From the NCBI GenBank assembly GCA_032073245.1, contig DAMANX010000008.1, positions 1 through 64,000 on the forward strand: DNA of 64,000 bases, in the 5' to 3' direction. Positions 9,201-17,125 of this stretch are shown piece by piece. The stretch is from QVMG01 sp032073245 (lineage in GTDB: Bacteria; Bacteroidota; Bacteroidia; Bacteroidales; Tannerellaceae). The notes beneath the pieces were generated by a model. It searched no databases and was not told where the DNA came from. It worked only from the letters and a program-made list of their open reading frames with translations. The position numbers were made by a program, and so were the translations under genes. The first letter of the stretch is position 1, and each line of letters starts with the position of its first letter.

Positions 9201-11840
9201 TTTTCAACCGATAAGGAGTCTTATGAGATAGGTGAAACTGTATCCGTCTTTATTCCTGCTGCCGCTGAGGGCAGGGCTTTAGTCGCTTTAGAGAATGGTT
9301 CAACAGTGATGAAGCGCGAATGGGTGAAAGTTTCCAGTGAAGGAGACACAAAATATCAGTTTAAAGTAACACCTGATATGGCGCCCAATATTTATGTGCA
9401 TATCAGTCTGTTACAACCTCATGCACAAAGCGTAAATGATCTCCCGATTCGCATGTACGGAGTAATGCCGGTGTTTGTAACAAATAAAGAATCTATTCTG
9501 GAACCTCAAATTAAAATGCCGGACGTTTTACGTCCCGAAACAGAGTTTACTGTTGCAGTAAGTGAAAAGAATGGTAAACCGATGACATACACTCTTGCTA
9601 TTGTTGATGATGGGCTTTTAGATTTGACCAACTTTAAAACGCCGGATGCATGGTCGGAATTTTATGCCCGGGAAGCGTTGGGTATTCGAACCTGGGATAT
9701 GTTTGATCAGGTAGTGGGAGCTTATACCGGAAATTATAGTTCTCTCTTTAGTGTGGGAGGGGATGAAATGTTGAAAGGGCCTGATTCAAGAGCTAACCGT
9801 TTTCGTCCCGTAGTGAAGTTTATCGGGCCTTTTACCTTAGAGAAAGGCAAAACGGATACTCATAAAATTACATTGCCGATGTATGTAGGTTCTGTACGCA
9901 CAATGATAGTTGCCGGACAAAACGGGGCGTATGGAAATGCGGAAAAAACAACTCCTGTACGTACTCCGCTGATGCTTTTATCTACTTTACCTCGTGTTTT
10001 GAGTATTGGAGAAGATATTCTTGTACCGGTGAATATATTTGCAATGGAGAATGATGTAAAAAATGTTACTGTATCGATAGAAACATCTGAAAACCTGCAA
10101 TTGACGGATGGGAACAAGAAGTCAGTAACATTTACCGAGCCTGGTGATCAAATGCTTTATTTTAACCTGAGAGCAGGTACACAAACAGGAAAAGAAGTAA
10201 TTCATATATCTGCTTCCGGTAATGGTAATTCGACGAAGGAGACTATTGAAATAGACGTACGTAATCCGAATCCGGTTATAACGAATTATGAGAGTAAATT
10301 ATTAGGGGCCGGTGAATCGTCTGATTTTGCCTACCGGTTAAATGGAAACTTAAGTGATAGCTGGATAAAACTGGAAGTTTCCCGTATACCTTCTGTAGAT
10401 ATTAGCAGACGTTTTGATTTCCTTTATAATTACGAACATTATTGTACGGAGCAATTAACTTCTCGTGCACTTCCTTTGCTTTTTGTGACCCAGTTTAAAG
10501 ATGTGGATGAAAAAGAAATGGAATCCATCAAGAAAAATATACAGGAAGCTATCAGTAATTTATATGGACGACAACTGCCGAATGGTGGATTTGTTTACTG
10601 GCCTGGAAATGCCGATGCTAATGAATGGATCACTTCCTATGCCGGAAGTTTCTTGATAATGGCACAGGAAAAAGGCTATGAAGTAAATGCCAATGTTGTA
10701 AATAAATGGAAAGCATATCAACGTAGAGCAGCTCAGAACTGGACTCCTGTGAGCAGAGAGGATAACTGGTACAACTGGCAATCCGACCTGCAACAGGCAT
10801 ATCGTTTATATACTCTTGCTTTGGCAAATGCCCCTGAACTGGGAGCGATGAACCGCATGAAAGAAATGAAAGAGCTTTCTTTGCAAGCCAAATGGAGACT
10901 TGCTGCTGCGTATGCCTTAGATGGTAAAGCAAATGCCGCCAATGAATTGGTATTTAATGCACAAACTTCTATTAATCCCTATTCTTCCGGTAATTACATT
11001 TATGGGTCTTTTGAGCGTGATGAGGCTATGATACTTGAGACATTGGTTTTATTAGGAAAAGATAGAGAAGCCTTTATGCAGGCACAAAAAGTATCGAAGA
11101 ATCTTTCCCGGGAGACTTACTTCAGTACTCAATCTACAGCATTTTCTTTGATGGCAATGGGACGCCTGGCTGAGAAACTATCCGGAGCAATAGATATGGA
11201 CTGGAGTTTGAATGGAACACAACAACCTGTAGTTAAATCGGCAAAAGCCATCTATCAAAAGGATATTCCGGTATCACCTGCATCAGGCAACATTTCAGTG
11301 AAGAATAATGGAAACGGTTCGTTATATGTAGATTTGATTACACGCACGCAACTGGTAAAAGATACTTTACCTGCTATATCAAATAATCTTCGCCTGCAAG
11401 TGAAATATGTAGACATGAATGGACGCACTATCAATGTGTCAAGCTTACCACAGGGTACTGATTTTACAGCTAAGGTGACTGTAACAAATATAAACGGTTT
11501 TACTGATTATACGAATATTGCCCTTACACATATCATTCCTGCTGGTTGGGAGATATTTAATGAACGTATGATTAATCCGGATGAAGAAGTAACTGAGGAT
11601 ACGAAAGCATCTTCTACCCGAACTTCTAAAACGGATAATACATATACCTACCGGGATATTCGTGATGACCGTGTCCTGACTTATTTCGATCTGAAAAGAA
11701 ATCAGGAGAAAACTTTTGATATTCGCTTGCAAACAACTTATGCCGGTATATTTGTACTGCCCGCTATTCAATGTGAAGCTATGTATGACACGGAAGTACA
11801 GGCAAGAACAACTGCCGGACGGGTTATGGTAGAAAGATAA
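6204..11840 (+). CDS. Alpha-2-macroglobulin family lipoprotein with thioester motif
   Basis: A very large (1878 aa) bacterial alpha-2-macroglobulin, a protease trap of the cell envelope. The N-terminus is a lipoprotein signal (hydrophobic IAFIALACFVS before the lipid-accepting Cys near residue 26). MG-type beta domains follow, including the MG2-like KGFIYGERGVWRPGDTLY near residue 635. The central A2M domain has the usual DDGLLDLTNFKTPDAW and GAYTGNY segments. The thioester motif C1414-T-E-Q is present in NYEHYCTEQLTSR, followed by the alpha-helical toroid (GGFVYWPG, NEWITSYAGSFL). The length fits the YfhM/ECAM class. PBP1C follows only about 28 bp downstream, the same pairing as yfhM-pbpC in Enterobacteria. 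This suggests a joint role in guarding and repairing peptidoglycan after envelope attack. The reactive thioester is inferred from the motif. Confidence 0.95.
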   Translation: MKIFSIARFNKVLIAFIALACFVSCKQKTQEVIPSIEYATYVNAYTGGMISQSSSIRIELTQPQPVVDLNTEISGNPFTFSPSLKGKAYWVDNKTIEFMPEPGALKPGTLYNATFQLNEYATVDKGLEKFEFSFRVMERNFMLNIEALDVPASDPTQVSVRGEVRFSDVMDRELVEKMITARTEDKQAISVNLESSENTTKYAFVISGIKKGNKENTLRIDINGKTAGIDKTVEEKISIPAKDSFTFLSAQRITQPENGVQLTFSEPVSDMQDLNGLIHIPELNNYVFQVKDNKVNVYFESTRYGTITVGIDKSIQSITEEKLGSDSSVSFTQQASFPKVEMLSSGTIIPDSKNLIIPFRAVSLYAVDINIIRIFESNVLMFMQDNSLESSNELRRSGRLVYKKMLRLDTDPERDLTQWNDYTVDLTKLIQQEPGALYRVELSFKQEYSAYPCGNGEERRQFAESSNQLTKVGSGDMTEEDEAVWDVPNSYYSSYYTDVDWNVFDWSETNNPCHVSYYMYSSDKKASCTVLASNLGMIVKRNASNKIWAAITNILDTNPVAQADVTAYNFQLQPIGTAKTDADGFAVIETKGGQPFVVVASHNKQKTYLKVIDGEEKSTSRFDVGGKELQKGLKGFIYGERGVWRPGDTLYISFILEDQEKRIPDKHPVSLEVYNPRGQFYSKIISTNGLNGFYTFKVPTQPDDPTGLWNGYVKVGGTSFHKSFRIETVKPNRLKINLKLPGEYINASQGNVPVTLSSNWLTGANANGLKVKVEMSLSKASTQFPNYNQYIFNNPATEFSTSKTDVFDGVLDNQGNANFNLKVPEAKNAPGMLRANITTRVFEPGGDASINTTTIPFSPFASYVGVNLNQPKGKYIETDQDHVFDVVTVNADGKPVNRSNLEYRIYRVGWSWWWENRNDSFESYINNSSITPAASGQLQTVNGKAQFTFRVDYPSWGRYLVYVKDKDSNHATGGTIYIDWPDWRGRSNKTDPSGVTMLSFSTDKESYEIGETVSVFIPAAAEGRALVALENGSTVMKREWVKVSSEGDTKYQFKVTPDMAPNIYVHISLLQPHAQSVNDLPIRMYGVMPVFVTNKESILEPQIKMPDVLRPETEFTVAVSEKNGKPMTYTLAIVDDGLLDLTNFKTPDAWSEFYAREALGIRTWDMFDQVVGAYTGNYSSLFSVGGDEMLKGPDSRANRFRPVVKFIGPFTLEKGKTDTHKITLPMYVGSVRTMIVAGQNGAYGNAEKTTPVRTPLMLLSTLPRVLSIGEDILVPVNIFAMENDVKNVTVSIETSENLQLTDGNKKSVTFTEPGDQMLYFNLRAGTQTGKEVIHISASGNGNSTKETIEIDVRNPNPVITNYESKLLGAGESSDFAYRLNGNLSDSWIKLEVSRIPSVDISRRFDFLYNYEHYCTEQLTSRALPLLFVTQFKDVDEKEMESIKKNIQEAISNLYGRQLPNGGFVYWPGNADANEWITSYAGSFLIMAQEKGYEVNANVVNKWKAYQRRAAQNWTPVSREDNWYNWQSDLQQAYRLYTLALANAPELGAMNRMKEMKELSLQAKWRLAAAYALDGKANAANELVFNAQTSINPYSSGNYIYGSFERDEAMILETLVLLGKDREAFMQAQKVSKNLSRETYFSTQSTAFSLMAMGRLAEKLSGAIDMDWSLNGTQQPVVKSAKAIYQKDIPVSPASGNISVKNNGNGSLYVDLITRTQLVKDTLPAISNNLRLQVKYVDMNGRTINVSSLPQGTDFTAKVTVTNINGFTDYTNIALTHIIPAGWEIFNERMINPDEEVTEDTKASSTRTSKTDNTYTYRDIRDDRVLTYFDLKRNQEKTFDIRLQTTYAGIFVLPAIQCEAMYDTEVQARTTAGRVMVER

Positions 11841-11848
11841 TTTGATAG

Positions 11849-11936
11849 TTGACAATTGACAATTGACAATGAAGAGAACAGGAGGAAGGAAGCATAGTCC
11901 AATTAATTGTCAATTGTCAATTGTCAATTGTCAATT
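11849..11936. repeat. TTGACAA-type inverted repeat overlapping the pbpC start
   Basis: Three tandem TTGACAA units (11849-11870) face four tandem ATTGTCA units (about 11905-11936) across a 35-bp spacer, giving a long self-complementary structure. The left arm supplies the ATG used for pbpC and the right arm is translated as NCQLSIVNCQF. Such ATTGTCA strings are common intergenic repeats in Bacteroidales. Confidence 0.85.
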
Positions 11937-14223
11937 TAAAAAGAAGTATATAGTAATCGGTTTACCGATTGCTATATTACTTCTTTTTTATGTTTTTTGT
12001 TTACCTCGTAATTTGTATGAAGTCTCTTATTCCACGGTTGTGACTGACAGGAATAATGAGTTATTAGGAGCTCGTATAGCTGATGATGGCCAATGGCGTT
12101 TCCCTTCGCGTGAGAATGTTCCTGAGAAGATGAAGGTTTGCATGTTAGAATTTGAAGATCGTCATTTCTACAGGCATTGGGGTGTCAATCCATTAGCGAT
12201 AGGAAGGGCTATTGTGCAGAATATAAAGGAGAGACGTATCGTGAGTGGAGGAAGCACGATTACTATGCAAACTATCCGCCTGGCACGGAATAAACCCCGT
12301 ACGATAGGAGAAAAGATTATTGAAATGATCTGGGCTTCCCGGTTGGAGTTTCGTTACTCTAAAGAACGTATTCTTGCTTTGTATGCATCTCATGCACCTT
12401 ATGGAGGAAATGTGGTTGGTTTAGATGCTGCTGCCTGGCGTTATTTCGGACATTCTGCTGATCAGCTTTCCTGGGCAGAAGCGGCAACCTTAGCGGTTCT
12501 CCCTAATGCACCTGCAATGATTCATTTATCAAAAAGCCGTGAGGCTCTTTTGAAAAAGCGAAACCGGTTATTGTTACGTTTGTATAAGCAAAACCTTCTG
12601 GATATTTCAACTTATGATTTGGCTATAAGCGAATCTTTACCGGAAGAGCCGCTACCCCTTCCTCAGACCGCACCTCATTTAGTCAGTTATTTTTATAAAA
12701 ACCGAAAAGGGGAACAATCTACTTCAACTATTGATAGAAGTATTCAGATCCAGGTAGAGAATTTGCTCGAACGATGGAACGATGAATTCCGGCGCAGTGA
12801 TATCCGTAATATGGCTGCTATTGTTATGGATGTGCGAACAAATGAGGTTATGGCTTATTGTGGAAACGTTCGTTTTAATGATTCGCAATCAGGTAACCAG
12901 GTGGATGTTATACAAGCACCGCGAAGCACGGGAAGTATTTTAAAACCGTTTCTCTATGCAGCTTGCTTGCAGGAGGGAGAATTATTACCGCATACTTTAA
13001 TGGCTGATATACCTGTAAATATAAATGGTTTTTCTCCCCAGAATTTTAATTTGCAGTATGAAGGAGCTGTTCCGGCTTCTGAGGTAATTGCACGTTCTTT
13101 AAATATTCCTTCCGTACACATGCTTCGTCAGTATAGTGTTCCGAAATTTTATAATTATCTTAAACAAATAGGATTAAAAACTCTAACAAAGCCGGCTTCT
13201 CATTATGGATTATCTTTAATATTAGGGGGAGCGGAGGCTACTTTGTGGGATATATCGGGGGGATATTCTGATATGGCTCGTTCATTATTGGGATTGCCGC
13301 ATATTCCATCTTCTCTGTTACTTCAGGATAATTCCTCCAAAAGTACTGAAGCACATATTTTTAAACCAGGTGCTGTTTGGCAAACTTTTAATGCTATTAA
13401 AGAAGTAAATCGTCCGGAAGAGATCGATTGGCGGGTTATACCTTCCATGCAAACAATAGCCTGGAAAACCGGTACCAGTTATGGTTTTCGTGATGCGTGG
13501 GCAGTTGGAGTCACTCCAAGATATGTTGTCGGTGTATGGGTAGGAAATGCTTCAGGCGAAGGTAAACCGGGACTTGTGGGGGCACGGACAGCAGGGCCTG
13601 TAATGTTTGATATATTTAATATTCTCGCCTCATCCCGTTGGTTTGAAACACCTTACTCTGAATTTATTGAAGCAGAAGTATGTCATTATTCCGGCCATTT
13701 GAAAGGTCGCTTTTGTGAAGAGACAGATACTCTTTTGATTTTGCCTGTTGCCCAGAGAACACAAACCTGTCCTTACCATCACTTGGTAAATCTGACAACA
13801 GACGAAAAGCAACGTGTTTATGAGAATTGCATAGGAAGTGAAGCGACCGTACAACGAAATTGGTTTACTTTACCTCCTGCATGGGAATGGTATTATAAGC
13901 AACATCATCCCGAATACAAGCCACTCCCTCCTTTTAAGCCCGGTTGTGGCGAGGATACCCGAAAGCCTATGCAATTTATTTATCCCGACATGAATGCCCG
14001 TATTCTTTTACCTAAACAATTGGATGGCACGCCGGGACAAATCACTTTTGAATTGGTTCATAGTAACAATAACGCTACCGTATATTGGCATCTGGATGAG
14101 TCCTATATTACAGCAACCCAGGATTTCCATAAAGTATCTCTTATACCCGAAAAAGGAAAACATTCTATGACAGTAGTAGATGATGAAGGAAATGTATATT
14201 CGGTGACATTTTATATAGAATAG
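11869..14223 (+). CDS. pbpC: Penicillin-binding protein 1C (glycosyltransferase/transpeptidase)
   Basis: A bifunctional class A penicillin-binding protein that polymerises and cross-links peptidoglycan at the inner membrane. One membrane anchor (YIVIGLPIAILLLFYVFCL) precedes the glycosyltransferase domain, which has FEDRHFYRHWGVNP and GGSTITMQTIRLAR. The transpeptidase has SILK in the STGSILKPFLYA motif, and KTGT in the WKTGTSYGFRDAWAVG segment. The C-terminal BiPBP_C domain (from about residue 690) contains MNARILLPKQLDGTPG and ends in DDEGNVYSVTFYIE. The only usable start is the ATG at 11869, which lies inside an inverted repeat; the first ~25 residues, including NCQLSIVNCQF, are repeat-encoded and unlike normal PBP1C. 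The gene follows the alpha-2-macroglobulin gene directly. Confidence 0.95.
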   Translation: MKRTGGRKHSPINCQLSIVNCQFKKKYIVIGLPIAILLLFYVFCLPRNLYEVSYSTVVTDRNNELLGARIADDGQWRFPSRENVPEKMKVCMLEFEDRHFYRHWGVNPLAIGRAIVQNIKERRIVSGGSTITMQTIRLARNKPRTIGEKIIEMIWASRLEFRYSKERILALYASHAPYGGNVVGLDAAAWRYFGHSADQLSWAEAATLAVLPNAPAMIHLSKSREALLKKRNRLLLRLYKQNLLDISTYDLAISESLPEEPLPLPQTAPHLVSYFYKNRKGEQSTSTIDRSIQIQVENLLERWNDEFRRSDIRNMAAIVMDVRTNEVMAYCGNVRFNDSQSGNQVDVIQAPRSTGSILKPFLYAACLQEGELLPHTLMADIPVNINGFSPQNFNLQYEGAVPASEVIARSLNIPSVHMLRQYSVPKFYNYLKQIGLKTLTKPASHYGLSLILGGAEATLWDISGGYSDMARSLLGLPHIPSSLLLQDNSSKSTEAHIFKPGAVWQTFNAIKEVNRPEEIDWRVIPSMQTIAWKTGTSYGFRDAWAVGVTPRYVVGVWVGNASGEGKPGLVGARTAGPVMFDIFNILASSRWFETPYSEFIEAEVCHYSGHLKGRFCEETDTLLILPVAQRTQTCPYHHLVNLTTDEKQRVYENCIGSEATVQRNWFTLPPAWEWYYKQHHPEYKPLPPFKPGCGEDTRKPMQFIYPDMNARILLPKQLDGTPGQITFELVHSNNNATVYWHLDESYITATQDFHKVSLIPEKGKHSMTVVDDEGNVYSVTFYIE

Positions 14224-14307
14224 ATTATAATTTGCGATTTTCTCTGAATGTACAAATAGTTTAAGAATTGAAGATTTATGAACGTCGCAGACGTTCTATT
14301 ATTTAAG

Positions 14308-14502
14308 TAAAATAGTATCAAATTTCTCCTCCTTAGCAAAGGAGGAGTACCCGAACGAAGAGAGGGGGAGGTGGTTCGATGTAACTTGAATATCTTATAT
14401 AATCCCAGCAAATAGTATTTTTAGAATAGACCAAACCACCTCCCACCTCGTACCTCGGCGTACTCCTCCTTTGCTAAGGAGGAGAAATTTGATACTATTT
14501 TA
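14308..14502. repeat. ~195-bp palindromic MITE/REP-like element, copy 1
   Basis: The outer ends TAAAATAGTATC and GATACTATTTTA are inverted. Inside them both arms carry a CTCCTCCTT-AGCA-AAGGAGGAG hairpin and a GGAGGTGGTT / AACCACCTCC pair around an AT-rich centre. A second, diverged copy is at 55193-55385. No coding sequence is inside. It lies downstream of pbpC and next to the mobile island edge. Confidence 0.85.
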
Positions 14503-14854
14503 GATTATCACCGGTTTGACTTAACCGGTTGAGGAATAAACTTTTCGCAGAGTTTTTGAATTTCAGAAGTAACGATTTAGTAACCGTGCGTATTTCAGCG
14601 TTTTGCGGTGCTATACTATCAAATAACTCACGCCAAAAATAAGCAATATTTCTGAAACTCTACACATATTTTTTCTCTTTCTTTATCCGGTAAACACCTC
14701 TCTTATGGAAAGAATGAATTAGGCAATACTTTTTGTAGATTTACTCTTTTCGGAACGAAAAGGAAGAAATCTGCAAAAACCGCTTGCGGCTCGGTGTTGC
14801 CGTTTTATTCTTGGAATATATCTTTGTGTTCGGATAAAGAACGATTTAGCATTT
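14503..14854. other. Non-coding left border of the mobile island
   Basis: No gene is seen in this 352-bp gap. It holds an 18-bp candidate attachment repeat (14567-14584, AAGTAACG...TAGTAAC) and an inverted repeat with AGATTT/CTTTTCG arms around 14730-14772. The short hairpin CCGCTTGCGG (14780-14789) is preceded by five A residues, which on the minus strand form a T-tract: a possible terminator for the KilA-N gene. Confidence 0.5.
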
Positions 14855-15697
14855 TTATTTTTTAGGTTCTAATTTCCGAAATCCTTTTTCTGCATCTATG
14901 ACATTGAGCCGTGTTAGTTGCCGTTCTGCCATTTCACGCAGACAGGCGTATCGGGCAGACTTATCCATATCACGTTTCAAAAGTTCCGTGTTAAATGATT
15001 CAAGATTTGCTAATACGACCAATTCGTTAATACTTGCAGTATCGCGTATATTCAACCCTTTCTTTGCGTATTCAGGATTTGCCTCCCGCCATTGCTTTGC
15101 TGTACAAGCCCACAAAGCGAGATTAAGCATATCAGCTTCATCTGCATAGGCGTATGCTTTCTCACGAACAACATCAATTTTGGGAATGATAAAATCACGG
15201 ACGGCATCGGTGTGAAGCGTATAATTCACTTTACTAAGCACCCGTTTTACATTCCATTCGCCGAGCATCGGATTGTTTTCGGCCTCTCTCAGTCGCTGAT
15301 ATTCGGTAATTAGATAGAGTTTAAACACTGGACTTAGCCACGAACCGAATTCAAACGCAATATCTTTGTGGGCGTAAGTTCCGCCGTTTCGCCCCGCTTT
15401 GGAAATGACACCGATGGCATCGGTCGCTTCAACCCATTTGCGGGGTGTCATATTAAAACGGTTTGCTCCGGATTCGTGCAAAAAGGTGTCGAATTCGACA
15501 CCTTTAAAGGCGGGGTTATGCAGCATCTCCCAAGCACCCAGAAACTCAAGGGTATTGCGATTGCGCATCCAGTTGCGGATATGGTCTTCCCCCTCTTGGC
15601 CTTTTACCATATCGGTAAGGCAAATGTAGTCGGCATTTTTCTCCGAGACAATAGCTATCTCCGTTCCTTGTACGGTTATTTTATCTTTTTTGTTCAT
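14855..15697 (-). CDS. KilA-N domain-containing protein
   Basis: A 280-residue protein with an N-terminal KilA-N domain (about residues 5-135), a DNA-binding fold common in phages and mobile elements. The domain shows ADYICLTDMVKGQEGEDHI, NWMRNRNTLEFLGAWE, GVEFDTFLHESGANRFNM, the core TPRKWVEATDAIGVISKAG, and FEFGSWLSPVFKLYLITEY. The C-terminal half is helical and unlike known catalytic domains; it contains NIRDTASINELVVLANLES and a basic end (GFRKLEPKK). The start at 15697 lies 8 bp after the DnaJ-domain gene stop, so both are probably on one transcript. A perfect 24-bp palindrome lies within the coding region at 15482-15505. Likely role: cargo of the island, perhaps regulatory or anti-phage; not proven. 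Confidence 0.88.
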   Translation of the reverse strand: MNKKDKITVQGTEIAIVSEKNADYICLTDMVKGQEGEDHIRNWMRNRNTLEFLGAWEMLHNPAFKGVEFDTFLHESGANRFNMTPRKWVEATDAIGVISKAGRNGGTYAHKDIAFEFGSWLSPVFKLYLITEYQRLREAENNPMLGEWNVKRVLSKVNYTLHTDAVRDFIIPKIDVVREKAYAYADEADMLNLALWACTAKQWREANPEYAKKGLNIRDTASINELVVLANLESFNTELLKRDMDKSARYACLREMAERQLTRLNVIDAEKGFRKLEPKK

Positions 15698-15705
15698 GTT
15701 GCTAT

Positions 15706-17016
15706 TTAATTGATTCTATATCCTAAAAGCAACTCCATTGCTTTATAAAAAAACTGTCTATTGCACAGATGTAGCATTGGTATAACATCCTCATTACCTG
15801 ACTTGAAAAAGAACATTTTCTTCTGAAAGTTATTATGTTCAACATGTAATTCACTTCCTTTAGAATACATCCTTTTTATTTCATTGAATTTGTATGTGAA
15901 CTCCTCTGTGTCGCTTTTTATGAAAGTAATATACCCAATCCCAAGCTTGATATAAGGAGCATATATATTTTTATCCTTAATGTATATGTTAAATGGTACA
16001 TAACCTTTTTCTTGCAAAATACTTTCCATTTTATCAAGAAGATAAATGGTCCAATATTGTTCCACCCTCCTACAAAATATCAAATCTACAGGTTGATTTT
16101 TAAAATCATCTTTTTTGTTATATGAGCCTTCTTTTGCATAAGGTATTTTATCAGTTCTTGTATCTAAAAACATATATAAAAAATCGGTTCCCTGATAACT
16201 GTAATTTAGGCGTCTTTCGACTTGATAAACATACAAATCTGTTACATCATTAAAATTTACTTCTATATTTTCCGTCAAATTTGTTTTATTATCTCGACAT
16301 TCATATTCAGCAAAACCATTAACTCCAACAAAATAGTTTTTATGAAGAAATACATTGCCCGCTTTTGCAAAAAAGAGAGCTAATAAAGCTGGTGCTACAG
16401 CCCAGATTACAGTCCAAATTTCATTGGGTTTGCCAAGTAAAATAATAAGCAAACTAAGCAACACTGCAACTCCTAAACATTTTAATGTCCAAATTCTTTT
16501 TTGTTTTGCAGTACTAGGCTCTGTCCCTTTTATGAAGTCAGAAAAACCTCCTATTAGTTTTCCTATTCTTTTTGGTAAGATGAAGAAATCGATATTGTCT
16601 GGGATTTTATTTCCTAAAAGGTCAAAAATCGGATTATATTGTGGTGTATCCTGTAATTCTCTATCTCTATTTGAATAAAATGGTTTAAATGGTTCGTAGT
16701 AATACTTTTCATTTTGCTCTTGTTCTTTTTTCTTCTTTTCCGCTTGTTGAAAATTATATTCTTTCCTTTCTGATTCAGATTGTTGGTTAAAGTATTGCTT
16801 ATATAAAATGTCATACTCAACTCTTTTGTTAGCATCAGATAATACGTCATAGGCTTCCTTTATTTCAATGAATTTTTTAGTAAAATAATCATCACCTTGA
16901 TTTTTATCAGGATGATATTTTACAGCTAACTTTCGGAATGCTCTTTTTATATCTTCTTCAGTTGCATTAATTGAAATTTCTAGAATCAGATAATAATCTT
17001 TTATTTGTTCTTCCAT
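15706..17016 (-). CDS. DnaJ (J-domain) membrane protein of unknown role
   Basis: A 436-residue protein. An N-terminal J domain (residues 6-70) has the DnaK-stimulating H35-P-D motif in AVKYHPDKNQGDDYF, followed by EAYDVLSDANKRVEYD. A Gln/Lys/Glu-rich linker comes next (about 75-105). Two or three membrane segments follow near residues 180-225 (LGVAVLLSLLIILLG and IWAVAPALLALFFAK). The remaining ~210 residues look beta-rich (NLTENIEVNFNDVTDLYVYQ, GYVPFNIYIKDKNIYAPYI) and match no family I know. It lacks the Gly/Phe and zinc-finger regions of a true DnaJ, so it is a specialised J-protein that would bring DnaK to the membrane or to a client. The DNA is much more AT-rich than the mob and integrase genes. 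It is cargo of the island, paired with the KilA-N gene. Confidence 0.85.
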   Translation of the reverse strand: MEEQIKDYYLILEISINATEEDIKRAFRKLAVKYHPDKNQGDDYFTKKFIEIKEAYDVLSDANKRVEYDILYKQYFNQQSESERKEYNFQQAEKKKKEQEQNEKYYYEPFKPFYSNRDRELQDTPQYNPIFDLLGNKIPDNIDFFILPKRIGKLIGGFSDFIKGTEPSTAKQKRIWTLKCLGVAVLLSLLIILLGKPNEIWTVIWAVAPALLALFFAKAGNVFLHKNYFVGVNGFAEYECRDNKTNLTENIEVNFNDVTDLYVYQVERRLNYSYQGTDFLYMFLDTRTDKIPYAKEGSYNKKDDFKNQPVDLIFCRRVEQYWTIYLLDKMESILQEKGYVPFNIYIKDKNIYAPYIKLGIGYITFIKSDTEEFTYKFNEIKRMYSKGSELHVEHNNFQKKMFFFKSGNEDVIPMLHLCNRQFFYKAMELLLGYRIN

Positions 17017-17125
17017 ACCAGTTTATTCACATGTAAATTTGGATGCAAATTTAGCAAATATCTGTAACCCAGCCATGATTATCTTTTAAAACCTTTACCT
17101 TTATTAAGTTCCGATATTGTAGGTC

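Noticed and set aside
14224..14854. A hidden gene between pbpC and the KilA-N gene
   Set aside because: No frame has a plausible protein; the DNA is explained by the palindromic element and island border.
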